Counted from the stretch's first letter, positions 41,115 to 50,976 are shown. The stretch is 64,000 nucleotides of DNA from Rahnella variigena (GCF_003610915.1 NZ_NSDJ01000001.1:310001-374000); one strand, 5' to 3'. A program made the numbers and translations. Notes: generated from the letters alone by a model not told the origin.

Positions 41115-43031
41115 ATGATTGTTTTCTCCTCCTTACAAATCCGACGCGGCACCAATGTGCTGCTGGACAACGCGTCTGCGACCATCAATCCCGGCCAGAA
41201 AGTCGGGCTGGTGGGCAAAAATGGCTGCGGTAAATCCACCCTGATTTCCCTGTTAAAAGGTGAAATGAGCGCCGATGCTGGCAACCTGACGTTTCCGTCT
41301 AACTGGGCGCTGGCCTGGGTGAATCAGGAAACGCCTGCGCTGGACGAACCGGCGATAGAGTATGTTATCGACGGCGACCGCGAGTTCCGCCAGCTGGAAG
41401 CACAATTACAACAAGCCAACGAGCGGGATGACGGCCATGCCATCGCCACGCTGCACGGTAAGCTCGACGCCATTAACGCCTGGACCATTCCTGCTCGCGC
41501 GGCCAGCCTGCTCAGCGGGTTGGGCTTTACCCAGAATCAGTTACAGCAGCCGGTGAAATCCTTCTCCGGTGGCTGGCGTATGCGCCTCAACCTGGCGCAG
41601 GCGCTGATTTGCCGTTCTGATTTATTGCTGCTCGACGAACCGACCAACCACCTGGATTTAGACGCGGTGATCTGGCTGGAAAAATGGCTGAAAAGCTACA
41701 CCGGCACGCTGGTGCTGATTTCCCATGACCGGGATTTCCTCGACCCGATCGTCGATAAAATACTGCATATCGAACAGCAGTCGCTGAACGAATACACCGG
41801 CAACTACTCGTCCTTCGAGCGCCAGCGTGCGACCAAACTGTCGCAACAGCAGGCATTGTTTGAAAGTCAGCAGGAAAAAGTGGCGCATCTGCAAAGCTAC
41901 ATCGACCGGTTCCGTGCACAGGCGACCAAGGCCAAGCAGGCGCAAAGCCGTATCAAAATGCTGGAGCGTATGGAGCTGATTGCGCCGGCACACGTCGACA
42001 ATCCTTTTCATTTTAGCTTCCGATCGCCGGAAAGTTTGCCCGATCCGCTGCTGCGCATGGAAAAAGTCAGCGCCGGTTATGGTGACACCACCATTCTGGA
42101 GTCGATCAAACTGAATCTTGTGCCGGGATCGCGTATCGGCTTACTGGGCCGTAACGGTGCCGGTAAATCCACGCTGATCAAACTGCTCGCAGGCACCATG
42201 CCACCGCTTCAGGGCGATATTGGCCTGGCGAAAGGCGTTAAGCTTGGTTACTTCGCCCAGCATCAGCTGGAGTTTTTGCGCGCTGAAGATTCACCGTTGC
42301 AACATCTGGTGCGTCTGGCGAACAAAGAAACCGAACAGCAACTGCGCGATTATCTTGGCGGATTTGGTTTCCACGGCGATAAAGTGACAGATCCTACCGG
42401 GCGTTTCTCCGGCGGCGAAAAAGCGCGTCTGGTGCTGGCCCTGATTGTCTGGCAACGTCCTAACCTGCTGCTGCTCGATGAACCGACCAACCACCTGGAT
42501 CTCGATATGCGTCAGGCGCTGACCGAAGCCCTGATCGACTTCGAAGGCGCGATGGTTGTCGTCTCGCATGACCGTCACTTACTGCGTTCTACCACCGACG
42601 ATTTGTATCTGGTTCACGGCGGCAAAGTGGAGCAGTTCGACGGCGATCTGGAAGATTACCAGCAATGGCTGGTGGACATTCAGCGTCAGGAAAGCCAGCA
42701 GGATGCACCGGCCAAAGACGGCGGCGTTAACAGCGCGCAGTCGCGTAAAGACCAGAAACGTCGCGAAGCCGATTTCCGTAATCAGACTCAGCCGCTGCGT
42801 AAGCAAATCACCAAACTCGAAACCCAGATGGAAAAACTGAGTACCGAGCTGGCGGCTATCGAAGAGCGTCTGGCTGATTCCGCGATTTACGACAACAGCC
42901 GTAAAGCCGAACTGACTGAATGTCTGCAACAGCAGACCAAAGTCAAAGGCGCGCTGGAAGAAACCGAAATGACCTGGCTCGATGCACAGGAACAGCTGGA
43001 AGACATGTCGAAGGCGTTTGATCTCGACTAG
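41115..43031 (+). CDS. yheS: YheS, ABC-F family ATPase
   Basis: A 638-residue soluble protein with two ABC domains and no membrane segment. Walker A motifs are GKNGCGKST and GRNGAGKST, signatures are SFSGGWRMRL and RFSGGEKARL, and the Walker B motifs LLLLDEPTNHLDLD occur in both halves. A P-site tRNA-interaction linker lies between (near residues 240-290) and a coiled C-terminal region after 540. ABC-F proteins act on the ribosome, where several relieve stalling. Divergent from kefG. Confidence 0.95.
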   Translation: MIVFSSLQIRRGTNVLLDNASATINPGQKVGLVGKNGCGKSTLISLLKGEMSADAGNLTFPSNWALAWVNQETPALDEPAIEYVIDGDREFRQLEAQLQQANERDDGHAIATLHGKLDAINAWTIPARAASLLSGLGFTQNQLQQPVKSFSGGWRMRLNLAQALICRSDLLLLDEPTNHLDLDAVIWLEKWLKSYTGTLVLISHDRDFLDPIVDKILHIEQQSLNEYTGNYSSFERQRATKLSQQQALFESQQEKVAHLQSYIDRFRAQATKAKQAQSRIKMLERMELIAPAHVDNPFHFSFRSPESLPDPLLRMEKVSAGYGDTTILESIKLNLVPGSRIGLLGRNGAGKSTLIKLLAGTMPPLQGDIGLAKGVKLGYFAQHQLEFLRAEDSPLQHLVRLANKETEQQLRDYLGGFGFHGDKVTDPTGRFSGGEKARLVLALIVWQRPNLLLLDEPTNHLDLDMRQALTEALIDFEGAMVVVSHDRHLLRSTTDDLYLVHGGKVEQFDGDLEDYQQWLVDIQRQESQQDAPAKDGGVNSAQSRKDQKRREADFRNQTQPLRKQITKLETQMEKLSTELAAIEERLADSAIYDNSRKAELTECLQQQTKVKGALEETEMTWLDAQEQLEDMSKAFDLD

Positions 43032-43053
43032 TGGATCGTTCGGTAAGAAATGA

Positions 43054-43078
43054 GAAAGGCGCCACGACGGCGCCTTTC
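43054..43078 (+). terminator. yheS / LysE-exporter bidirectional terminator
   Basis: Perfect stem GAAAGGCGCC (43054-43063) and GGCGCCTTTC (43069-43078), loop ACGAC, followed by TTTT on the plus strand and by TTTCTCATTTC on the minus strand. It separates two convergent genes. Confidence 0.92.
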
Positions 43079-43091
43079 TTTTGTCTGCAAA

Positions 43092-43694
43092 TCAGTGCCA
43101 GATCAGCAACACACAGGCGGCGGTCAGAATCCCCATCGCGATATTGAAGGTGTACCACGCACGCTTGCTGCGCAGCAGACGGCCAATGACGGTACCGAAC
43201 CCAAGCCAGATAATCCCGGAAACCAGATTCACCAGGAACATGCCGAGGCTGATACCGGCAATCGAATGGTTGTAAGCCGCACCCGCCAGACTGAAACTCG
43301 CCACTGCGCCCAGCCCCATCAGCCACGCTTTCGGGTTGAGGAATTGCAGCAACCAGCCCTGATACATGTGGATGGGTTTCGGTGGCGGTGCGCCAGTTTC
43401 CAGTTTTTCATAGGCCGACGTCGCAATTTTCCACGCCAGCCACAACAGATACAGGCTGCCGGCAATTTTGAGGAAAAGGTGTAACGCGGGATAAACCGTG
43501 ATCAGCCCGCCAACGCCGAAGGCCACCAGCAGCAAAATACTCTGCATGCCGAGCATAATGCCGATCATCAGCCAGATTGAGCGGAAGAAACCAAAGTTAG
43601 CGCCAGATGTTGTTAACAACATATTGTTCGGGCCCGGGGTGATTGCAGCGACCCATAAAAATCCGAGCATCGAGAAAAATAAACCAAGTTCCAT
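43092..43694 (-). CDS. LysE/RhtB-family amino acid exporter
   Basis: A 200-residue inner-membrane protein with about six helices and the LysE signature AAITPGPNNMLLTTSGANFG near the N-terminus, plus the mid-protein FLNPKAWLMGLGA. The family exports amino acids or derivatives such as lysine, threonine, homoserine or cysteine; the substrate cannot be told from sequence. It is closest in style to YfiK/EamB-like members. It is not present between yheS and yheT in E. coli, so it is an insertion here. No partner gene is visible. Confidence 0.88.
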   Translation of the reverse strand: MELGLFFSMLGFLWVAAITPGPNNMLLTTSGANFGFFRSIWLMIGIMLGMQSILLLVAFGVGGLITVYPALHLFLKIAGSLYLLWLAWKIATSAYEKLETGAPPPKPIHMYQGWLLQFLNPKAWLMGLGAVASFSLAGAAYNHSIAGISLGMFLVNLVSGIIWLGFGTVIGRLLRSKRAWYTFNIAMGILTAACVLLIWH

Positions 43695-43794
43695 TTAATT
43701 TGGGTACTCCGACCCGAAAGATGTGCGATAGCATTGAAGCTAACAGCGTGATATTGATCGCACAAGAGCCTCTTAAGAGAAATTTATTCATCTT

Positions 43795-44802
43795 ATGGTT
43801 GAATCCTTTCGTCCCCTGCGCGGGGCCAGTAATCCTCACATCCAGACGTTGTTACCACGGCTGGTGCGCCGCCATGCAAAACTCAAACCTCACTGGCAAA
43901 GACTCGATACGCCGGACGGAGATTTTCTCGATTTAGCCTGGAGCGAAGACCCGGAACAGGCGCGTCATAAACCGCGCATGATCTTGTTTCACGGACTGGA
44001 AGGCAGTTTCTACAGCCCTTACGCCCATGGCTTATTGCAGGCGTGGAAAGACAAAGGCTGGCTCGGCGTCGTGATGCATTTTCGCGGATGCAGCGGCGAA
44101 CCGAATAAACTTCAGCGGATTTATCATTCCGGCGAAACCGAAGATGCGCGTTTTTTCATTCGCTGGCTAAATGAAACCTATGGCGAAGTGCCGACCGGCG
44201 CGGTAGGGGTCTCGCTAGGGGGTAATATGCTGGCCTGTTATCTCGGGCAGGAAGGTGAAAAATGTACGCTTGAAGCGGCGGTTGTGGTGTCGGCGCCGCT
44301 GATGCTTGAGCCATGCGCTTACCGGCTGGAGCGCGGTTCATCGCGCATTTATCAGCGATACCTTCTCGATCAGCTCAAAGGCAATGCTTCGCGCAAACTG
44401 GCGAAATATCCGGGCACGTTGCCAGTGACGCTGACACAGCTGAAAGCCATGCGCCGCATTCGTGAATTTGACGATGCCATCACTTCAAAGGCGCACGGGT
44501 TTACCGACGCGCTGGATTATTACCGCCGTTGCAGCGGTCTGCCGTTGCTGTCGCAGGTCAGAACGCCGCTGCTGATTATCCATGCGAAAGACGACCCGTT
44601 TATGACGCCGGAAGTGATCCCGAAAGCCGAGGATTTGCCGGCTTGCGTGGAATATCAGTTAACTGAACATGGCGGGCATGTCGGCTTTGTTTCCGGCAGC
44701 TTACGTCATCCGCAAATGTGGCTGGAACAGCGCATTCCGGCCTGGATCGCCCCGTTTTTAGAAACAAAGACAGAAACAAAGAAAAAGGAAGCAACAAAGT
44801 GA
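43795..44802 (+). CDS. yheT: YheT, alpha/beta hydrolase
   Basis: A 335-residue cytoplasmic alpha/beta-hydrolase, [20 protein letters not shown], with the nucleophile elbow GVSLGGN (Ser near residue 140), the catalytic Asp region HAKDDPFM and the terminal His in [12 protein letters not shown] complete catalytic triad is therefore visible. The physiological substrate is unknown (AB-hydrolase superfamily, ABHD1/3-like). The stop overlaps the yheU GTG start by 4 nt. Confidence 0.93.
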   Translation: MVESFRPLRGASNPHIQTLLPRLVRRHAKLKPHWQRLDTPDGDFLDLAWSEDPEQARHKPRMILFHGLEGSFYSPYAHGLLQAWKDKGWLGVVMHFRGCSGEPNKLQRIYHSGETEDARFFIRWLNETYGEVPTGAVGVSLGGNMLACYLGQEGEKCTLEAAVVVSAPLMLEPCAYRLERGSSRIYQRYLLDQLKGNASRKLAKYPGTLPVTLTQLKAMRRIREFDDAITSKAHGFTDALDYYRRCSGLPLLSQVRTPLLIIHAKDDPFMTPEVIPKAEDLPACVEYQLTEHGGHVGFVSGSLRHPQMWLEQRIPAWIAPFLETKTETKKKEATK

Positions 44803-45044
44803 TTATTCCCTGGCAGGAACTGGACGCCGAACTGCTCACCAGCGTGGTGGAATCCTTCGTATTGCGCGAAGGCACCGATTATGGCGAGCAGGAGCGATCT
44901 CTGGAACAGAAAGTCGACGACGTAAAACGTCAGCTGAAAAGTGGCGAGATCGTGCTGGTCTGGTCAGAACTGCATGAAACGCTGAACATTATGCCGCGCG
45001 GTCAGTTCCGCGCCGGACAGGAAGAAAACCCGCAAGACTGGTAA
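44799..45044 (+). CDS. yheU: YheU
   Basis: An 81-residue protein, [20 protein letters not shown], with the family core [20 protein letters not shown] and [15 protein letters not shown]. The start is GTG at 44799, overlapping the yheT stop (GTGA), with AAGGAAG upstream. It is slightly longer than E. coli YheU because of an added C-terminal tail. UPF0270 family, function unknown. Confidence 0.92.
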   Translation: MIIPWQELDAELLTSVVESFVLREGTDYGEQERSLEQKVDDVKRQLKSGEIVLVWSELHETLNIMPRGQFRAGQEENPQDW

Positions 45045-45187
45045 ACACGATCATAAAATGGATTTGGACAGCCTGTCCCTCTGCGAATAATTATGGTAAC
45101 AATGGGATTAATTATGCGCTTTGTTTCCGCCTGCCCTGAATGACCTGAAGGGCAATATGGCGTGACGTTTAAGGAGTAAGCCCGACT

Positions 45188-46057
45188 ATGTCAGCAAAAC
45201 ATCCTGTTATAGCAGTTACCGGCTCCAGCGGAGCAGGCACCACCACCACCAGCCTGGCATTTCGTAAAATATTTCAGCAGCTTGGCCTGCGTGCCGCTGA
45301 GCTGGAAGGCGACAGCTTTCACCATTTCACCCGCCCTGAAATGGATGCGGCAATCCGCAAAGCCCGTGACCTCGGACGTCACATCAGCTATTTCGGACCG
45401 GAAGCCAACGACTTTGGTCTGCTGGAAAAAAGTTTTATCGAATACGGTAAAACCGGTACCGGTCGTTCGCGCAAGTATCTGCATACTTATGACGAAGCGG
45501 TTCCCTACAATCAGGTGCCGGGCACCTTTACGCCGTGGCAGGCGCTGCCGGAACCGACTGACATTTTGTTCTACGAAGGCCTGCACGGCGGCGTTGTCGC
45601 AGACAAAATTGACGTTGCCGCGCAGGTTGATTTACTGGTCGGCGTGGTGCCCATCGTTAACCTTGAATGGATTCAGAAACTGGTGCGCGATACCGGCGAG
45701 CGCGGACATTCCCGCGAAGCAGTGATGGATTCTGTAGTGCGTTCGATGGATGACTACATCAGTTACATTACGCCGCAGTTCTCGCGCACGCACATCAACT
45801 TCCAGCGCGTACCGACAATCGATACTTCCAACCCTTTTGCCGCTAAAGCCATTCCTTCACTGGATGAAAGCTTTGTGGTGATCCACTTCCAGGGGCTGGA
45901 TGACATTGATTTCCCGTATCTGCTGGCGATGTTGCAGGGTTCGTTTATCTCGCACATCAAAACGCTGGTGGTGCCGGGTGGAAAAATGGGGCTGGCGATG
46001 GAACTGATTATGGCGCCGCTGGTGCAGCGCCTGATGGAAGGGAAAAAGATCGAGTAA
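45188..46057 (+). CDS. prkB: PrkB, phosphoribulokinase-like kinase
   Basis: A 289-residue protein, MSAKHPVIAVTGSSGAGTTT, with the P-loop GSSGAGTT at residues 12-19 and phosphoribulokinase motifs EGDSFH and FYEGLHGG. It is very similar to E. coli PrkB. There is no RuBisCO here, so a Calvin-cycle role is unlikely; the true substrate is not known. The ATG follows AAGGAGTAAGC. Confidence 0.92.
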   Translation: MSAKHPVIAVTGSSGAGTTTTSLAFRKIFQQLGLRAAELEGDSFHHFTRPEMDAAIRKARDLGRHISYFGPEANDFGLLEKSFIEYGKTGTGRSRKYLHTYDEAVPYNQVPGTFTPWQALPEPTDILFYEGLHGGVVADKIDVAAQVDLLVGVVPIVNLEWIQKLVRDTGERGHSREAVMDSVVRSMDDYISYITPQFSRTHINFQRVPTIDTSNPFAAKAIPSLDESFVVIHFQGLDDIDFPYLLAMLQGSFISHIKTLVVPGGKMGLAMELIMAPLVQRLMEGKKIE

Positions 46058-46062
46058 CGGAC

Positions 46063-47247
46063 TCAGGCGTCGTTCATCAGCAACTGAAGGATAAACCCGA
46101 CATGCAGCGCGACGCCAGTCTGTAACGCCTCTTCATCGAGACGAAAACGCGGATTATGTACGCCGTAAGTCGCGCCAATTTTTTCATTCCCGCTGCCAAT
46201 AAACAGAAAACACCCCGGCACTTTTTGCTGGTAGGAAGAGAAATCCTCTCCGCCAAACAGCGGCTGAGTAACTTCGCGCAGCGCCTGCGGTCCCAGCGTT
46301 TTTTCAATCACCTGACGCGCTATCGCACAGGCCTCAGGATGGTTGTGACCGTTCACATAGCCGCGTGTCCAGCGCAGTTCGTATGTTGCGCCATGCGCTG
46401 CAGTAATTCCGGAAATGATCTGCTCCATCACCTGCGGCACCTGTTCGCGCACGTTGCTGTGATGCGTCCGCAGCGTTCCGGCGAGCTTCACCCGCTCCGG
46501 GATCACGTTATAACTTTCGCCCGTCTGGAAGGTTGCGATAGTCAGCACCGGCACCTGAAGCGGATCAATACGGCGCGCCACAACGTTTTGCAGTGCGGTG
46601 ACGACTTCCGCGCCGATCACCACCGGATCGATACACAAATGCGGCATAGAACCGTGGCCGCCTTTGCCGGTAATGGTGATGTCGAAATTATCCGTTGAGG
46701 CACAGAATACCCCCTCTTTCAGCCCCACTTCACCGGTCGGAGAATTAGGCATCACGTGAAGGCCGAAGATTTTCTCAACGCCATCCAGCACGCCTAAATC
46801 CACCAGTTCCTGCGCCCCGCCCGGTGGCACTTCTTCAGCATGCTGGAAGATAAACCGCACAGAACCATGCAACTCAGACTGACATTGAGTCAGCACTTTT
46901 GCCGCACCCAGCAACATTGCGGTGTGAGCATCATGACCACAGGCGTGCATCACGCCGGGGACCGTTGAGCAGAAAGGTTCATCGTTCTCTTCCTGAATCG
47001 GCAGGGCATCAATATCCGCCCGCAGCGCATATACCGGCCCCGGATGCGCCCCTTTCAGATCGGCAATCACGCTGTTGGGCGTCAGATGTGTCAGGGTCAG
47101 ACCGCCGAAACTTTCCAGCTGCTGAGTAATGTATGCCGCCGTTTTATGCTCCTGAAAAGAGAGTTCAGGATGGGCATGAATATGTCTGCGCCAGCGCAGG
47201 ACGTCCGCTTTGACTTCAGCCAGCATTGCTTCGAAATTAAAAGTCAC
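46063..47247 (-). CDS. M20-family amidohydrolase (HipO/AbgA-like)
   Basis: A 394-residue cytoplasmic metallohydrolase of peptidase family M20D. The metal centre motif [17 protein letters not shown] (near residue 100), the catalytic-base pair [10 protein letters not shown] and GLHVMP, and the dimerisation domain insert ([17 protein letters not shown]) are all present, as is the distal [11 protein letters not shown]. The family removes acyl groups from N-acyl amino acids (for example hippurate). Two GTG codons occur at the start; the second (47245-47247) has the better spacing to GGAG. It lies 15 nt after the MFS gene, in one operon with it. Confidence 0.9.
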   Translation of the reverse strand: MTFNFEAMLAEVKADVLRWRRHIHAHPELSFQEHKTAAYITQQLESFGGLTLTHLTPNSVIADLKGAHPGPVYALRADIDALPIQEENDEPFCSTVPGVMHACGHDAHTAMLLGAAKVLTQCQSELHGSVRFIFQHAEEVPPGGAQELVDLGVLDGVEKIFGLHVMPNSPTGEVGLKEGVFCASTDNFDITITGKGGHGSMPHLCIDPVVIGAEVVTALQNVVARRIDPLQVPVLTIATFQTGESYNVIPERVKLAGTLRTHHSNVREQVPQVMEQIISGITAAHGATYELRWTRGYVNGHNHPEACAIARQVIEKTLGPQALREVTQPLFGGEDFSSYQQKVPGCFLFIGSGNEKIGATYGVHNPRFRLDEEALQTGVALHVGFILQLLMNDA

Positions 47248-47262
47248 CACTCTTCTCCTCAG

Positions 47263-48453
47263 TTAAGCCACATCGCGCATTGGCGCACGAGGTTTTATTG
47301 CCAGCGGCAGGATAGCCAGACCGGCCACCACCATCGCCAGCGCCAGAAATACAAACGTAGAAAGGTAACCGTGGCTGGCGGTGATGAGATATCCCATCGC
47401 AATCGGCGCCACAAATCCGCCGAGAGTCCCGCCGGTATTAATGATCCCCATCGCCGCGCCCATGACGTCAGAAGGCAGGCGTTTCATCGGCAGCGTAAAG
47501 ACGGTCACAAAGGACGCCATCAGGAAAACGTAGCCGAGGAACAGGAACAACCCGGCCGTAACCGCCGATGCCGACGTAAACACCAGCCAGATACACAACG
47601 CACTGAGCAGTGCGCAGCAGAAAATCACTTTCGGCTCTTTGCCCTGCATATAGCGTCCGACCAGCCAGCCGGTTGCCAGTGAAGAAATCCAGATACCCAG
47701 CCCGCCGGTCGCGACCACCATGCCTGACACGTCGAGTGACATACCGCGCTGCTGGACGAGATATTTTGGCAACCACGCCATCAGGCCGTAAGACGGAATG
47801 TTGATGCAGAAAATTGAGACAAACAGCAGCAGGACAATCGGGTTTTTCAGCAACTCCCGATAACCAGTTTTCGCGCCGGTACGGGCTTGTGCTTCCGGCG
47901 GATTGGGCACAAAAATCACAATCGCTACGGCGATGGCAAAAGCCAGCAATCCGAGAATGGAGAACGATCCGCGCCAGCCAAGATGATCCAGGCTGTAAAC
48001 CGCAATCAGCGGTCCGGCAGTCATCGCCAGTCCGGCGGAAGACAGCAAAATCGACTGCGCAAAGGTTCGCTTCTCAACTGCGAAATTAGACACTACCGCT
48101 TTGGCGCAGGACGCAGGATAGCCGGAATGGCCGACGCCGGAGAGAAACCGGAACGTGACCAGTAATCCCAGGCTGAGGCCCAGCGTTCCGAAACACAGCG
48201 CGAAGCCGCCCAGCAAGAACAGCGACATACCGAGCACTTTTTTGTAGCCGAACCGGTCATTCAGCCAGCCCGCGGGGATCTGAAACAGCGAATAGGCCAG
48301 GAAGAAAATACCGGTGATATACCCCAGCTGTTCAGGTTGCAGATTAAATTCGCGCTCGATGGGCAGCAGCGCAAAACCCATCACTGTTTTATCGATATAC
48401 ACCACGGCATAACCGACAAATAGCAGGAAGATCATCAGGGAACGACTTTTCAT
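47263..48453 (-). CDS. MFS transporter
   Basis: A 396-residue transporter with 12 predicted helices and no signal peptide. It starts MKSRSLMIFLLFVGYAVVYI, with the MFS signature NDRFGYKKVLG in the loop 2-3 and a related GRYMQGKEPK after helix 8. It belongs to the anion/organic-acid symporter type by appearance, so it is likely to take up the substrate hydrolysed by the M20 enzyme encoded next in the operon. The substrate is unknown. Divergent from a LysR regulator. Confidence 0.87.
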   Translation of the reverse strand: MKSRSLMIFLLFVGYAVVYIDKTVMGFALLPIEREFNLQPEQLGYITGIFFLAYSLFQIPAGWLNDRFGYKKVLGMSLFLLGGFALCFGTLGLSLGLLVTFRFLSGVGHSGYPASCAKAVVSNFAVEKRTFAQSILLSSAGLAMTAGPLIAVYSLDHLGWRGSFSILGLLAFAIAVAIVIFVPNPPEAQARTGAKTGYRELLKNPIVLLLFVSIFCINIPSYGLMAWLPKYLVQQRGMSLDVSGMVVATGGLGIWISSLATGWLVGRYMQGKEPKVIFCCALLSALCIWLVFTSASAVTAGLFLFLGYVFLMASFVTVFTLPMKRLPSDVMGAAMGIINTGGTLGGFVAPIAMGYLITASHGYLSTFVFLALAMVVAGLAILPLAIKPRAPMRDVA

Positions 48454-48541
48454 AGCGGATATCCCTTTTTGTTATCACCACGTCAGATTTTCTCACTGCC
48501 GGATGAATCGTAAAATGCGACATGCATCACGTAATCAACTG

Positions 48542-48558
48542 AATAACAACATATTATT
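48542..48558. promoter_or_regulatory. Candidate LysR operator
   Basis: Interrupted dyad AATAA-CAACATA-TTATT in the 193-bp gap between the divergent MFS and LysR genes; it satisfies the T-N11-A rule of LysR-type sites. The assignment is only by position and symmetry. Confidence 0.35.
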
Positions 48559-48646
48559 TTTCGCGATCCTGACGCTATCAGCTTTACAGCGTGACCATAA
48601 GATGCAATTTTTGGGCGGGTGATGCTTTTTACTGATAGGGATCGTG

Positions 48647-49558
48647 ATGCGCTATTTGCCGAAATTACAGCAACTGAAGGTTTTCCAGCAGGTTATCCGC
48701 AGCGGCAGTATTCGCGGCGCGGCGCGGGCGTTGAATCAGTCACAACCGGCGGTCAGCAGAACATTGCGTGAACTGGAACAAACGCTCGATACGCAGCTGA
48801 TCGTGCGTGGCAATCAGGGGATGACGCTGACCGAAACGGGGCGGGCATTTGCACAGCGTATGCAATTTATCCTCGAAGAGCTTGAGCGCGCCGCCGATGA
48901 AATTCGCCAGATCGAACAATATTCGCAGGGCTCCGTCGCCATTGGATTTTCATCGCTGCTGGCGCTGACGGTTTTTCCCGGACTGGCAGGAGAATTTAAG
49001 ACGCAGTTTCCGCAGTCCAAACTGCTGATCAAAGAAGGGCAACTTTCCACGTTATTACCTGCACTGCGCGAAGGGAAACTGGATTTCGCGGTCGGTACCG
49101 CCGGGCCGGGATTTCCGCTGGAAGATCTGGTACGTGAGCCACTGTTCAGCGCACCTTTCTGCGTTATCGCCCGGCGTGGACATCCGCTGGCGGGCGCCAC
49201 GACCTTCGAAGAATTACAAGATGCGCGCTGGCTGTTGCCCGAAACGGATATGGGGTATTACCAGCAAATCAGGTTATCGATGGGAGGATTTCATCAGCCG
49301 GCAGCGGAAATGCCGGTGCATACAGATTCGGTGGTGTGCGGGCTAAATATGGTGTTGCAGTCTGATTATCTGACCATTGTGGCGCGGGCGATGAAAGCGC
49401 CGTTCGGGCTGGAAGACAGGCTGAGTATGCTCAATATCGATACCCTGCCGCAGGCAGAATACTGTGTGCTTTACTCGCAAAAATCGCCGCTGACGTTTGC
49501 CGCGCGGCGATTTTTGGATTTATTGCGCAGCCAGTGCCACGCGTATGACTGGTCGTAA
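48647..49558 (+). CDS. LysR-type regulator (AbgR-like)
   Basis: A 303-residue LTTR. The N-terminal winged helix (FQQVIRSGSIRGAARALNQS and SQPAVSRTLRELEQ) is followed by a substrate-binding domain from about residue 90. The HTH segment RGAARALNQSQPAVSRTLREL is close in pattern to AbgR, which controls the p-aminobenzoyl-glutamate hydrolase genes in E. coli. Divergent from the MFS-M20 operon, which it presumably controls. The ATG at 48647 follows AGGG at good spacing; a GTG one codon earlier is possible. It converges with yhfA 1 nt away. Confidence 0.88.
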   Translation: MRYLPKLQQLKVFQQVIRSGSIRGAARALNQSQPAVSRTLRELEQTLDTQLIVRGNQGMTLTETGRAFAQRMQFILEELERAADEIRQIEQYSQGSVAIGFSSLLALTVFPGLAGEFKTQFPQSKLLIKEGQLSTLLPALREGKLDFAVGTAGPGFPLEDLVREPLFSAPFCVIARRGHPLAGATTFEELQDARWLLPETDMGYYQQIRLSMGGFHQPAAEMPVHTDSVVCGLNMVLQSDYLTIVARAMKAPFGLEDRLSMLNIDTLPQAEYCVLYSQKSPLTFAARRFLDLLRSQCHAYDWS

Positions 49559-49559
49559 C

Positions 49560-49967
49560 TTATTCGACGCTGATCACTTCAAAGCTGTGCGTGATGGTCG
49601 CCGCTTTGCCGAGCATCAGGGACACCGAGCAATACTTTTCCGCAGACAGGCTGACGGCACGTTCAACAATCTTATCGGTGAGATCTTTACCGGTGACGAT
49701 AAAATGCAGATTGATGTGCGTGAACAGGCGCGGCGCTTCTTCGCGGCGTTGTGAGGTCAGCTTGACTTCACAATCACGCACGTCGTTACGGCCTTTTTGC
49801 AAAATAGACACCACATCAATCGCGCTGCAACCGCCTGCGGACATCAGCAGCATTTCCATCGGGCTGGGTGCTTTATCGCCCGCATTACCATCCATAGAAA
49901 TCTGGTGGCCTGACGCTGACTCGCCTAAAAACGTCAGCCCTTCTACCCATTTTACGCGTGCGTGCAT
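49560..49967 (-). CDS. yhfA: YhfA, OsmC-family protein
   Basis: A 135-residue OsmC/Ohr-fold protein, MHARVKWVEGLTFLGESASG, with the family cysteine in MSAGGCSAIDVVSIL. Only one of the two Ohr cysteines is clear, so peroxidase activity is uncertain. It is upstream of and divergent from crp, as in E. coli. Confidence 0.92.
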   Translation of the reverse strand: MHARVKWVEGLTFLGESASGHQISMDGNAGDKAPSPMEMLLMSAGGCSAIDVVSILQKGRNDVRDCEVKLTSQRREEAPRLFTHINLHFIVTGKDLTDKIVERAVSLSAEKYCSVSLMLGKAATITHSFEVISVE

Positions 49968-50330
49968 GAACTATTCTCCCGGTGAATAAACTCGTCGAAT
50001 TCCGCTCCCAGAGTACCCTTTCACCTAAAATCTGGCAACGTAACCCGATCGCCATCATGCTGAAGCGAGACAACAGAAGACAGCATTGCAAACCTGTGCT
50101 ACAAACAAAGCCGAAACATACTTTCCAGTGAATTGCGGTGACGGTTTTCGCGGTTTAAGAACAGAACCCACGGTGATAACGGCAATAATCAGGCTGTTTC
50201 ACTCCGACACCCGCTTGCAGCATTTCTGGGGAGTTATATGCTGAAAGGGCGCTTTTGATTTTGAAGTGCCATACAGGGAACTCTGAGCCCTGTGATTTTG
50301 GGCAGCGATAACAACAGAGGATAATAGCAA
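49968..50330 (+). promoter_or_regulatory. crp 5' region
   Basis: A 363-bp divergent control region between yhfA and crp. The last 30 nt, with AACAGAGGATAATAGCAA before the ATG, resemble the E. coli crp ribosome site. A small hairpin ACAGGG / CCCTGT lies at about 50271-50293. I could not identify a consensus CRP site or confident -35/-10 pairs by eye. Confidence 0.55.
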
Positions 50331-50963
50331 ATGGTTCTCGGCAAGCCACAAACAGACCCGACTCTCGAATGGTTCCTGTCTCACTGTCATATACATAAGT
50401 ATCCTTCTAAAAGTACGCTGATTCACCAGGGTGAAAAAGCCGAAACGCTTTACTACATCGTGAAAGGGTCAGTTGCTGTCCTTATCAAGGATGAAGAAGG
50501 CAAAGAAATGATACTGTCCTACCTTAACCAAGGTGACTTCATCGGCGAGCTGGGACTCTTCGAAGAAGGTCAGGAACGTAGTGCGTGGGTTCGTGCAAAA
50601 ACTGCCTGTGAAGTGGCTGAAATTTCTTATAAAAAATTCCGCCAGCTGATTCAGGTTAACCCGGATATTCTGATGCGTCTTTCCGCGCAGATGGCAAACC
50701 GTCTGCAAGTGACGTCAGAGAAAGTCGGCAACCTGGCCTTCCTCGACGTAACAGGGCGTATCGCTCAAACTCTGCTTAATCTGGCTAAACAGCCTGATGC
50801 GATGACCCATCCGGACGGGATGCAAATCAAGATCACCCGTCAGGAAATCGGCCAAATCGTCGGTTGTTCACGTGAAACAGTCGGACGTATTCTCAAAATG
50901 CTGGAAGATCAAAGTCTGATCTCGGCACACGGTAAAACGATTGTCGTTTACGGCACACGTTAA
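50331..50963 (+). CDS. crp: CRP, cAMP receptor protein
   Basis: A 210-residue global regulator nearly identical to E. coli CRP. The cAMP pocket ([15 protein letters not shown] with Glu72 and Arg82, and VTS with Thr127/Ser128) and the recognition helix [10 protein letters not shown] (Arg180, Glu181, Arg185) are intact, as is the activating region 1 loop AMTHPDG. Differences from E. coli include Asn in place of Arg122 and Ser for Asn in the penultimate helix. It works with RpoA C-terminal domain to activate catabolic promoters. A terminator follows 13 nt after the stop. Confidence 0.99.
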   Translation: MVLGKPQTDPTLEWFLSHCHIHKYPSKSTLIHQGEKAETLYYIVKGSVAVLIKDEEGKEMILSYLNQGDFIGELGLFEEGQERSAWVRAKTACEVAEISYKKFRQLIQVNPDILMRLSAQMANRLQVTSEKVGNLAFLDVTGRIAQTLLNLAKQPDAMTHPDGMQIKITRQEIGQIVGCSRETVGRILKMLEDQSLISAHGKTIVVYGTR

Positions 50964-50976
50964 TCCCTTAAAAATC

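Noticed and set aside
45188..46057. Phosphoribulokinase as a sign of carbon fixation
   Set aside because: prkB is common in Enterobacterales without RuBisCO, and no other Calvin-cycle gene is present.
46156..46698. 180-codon frame antisense to the M20 amidohydrolase
   Set aside because: It mirrors an enzyme with full catalytic motifs and shows no family of its own.
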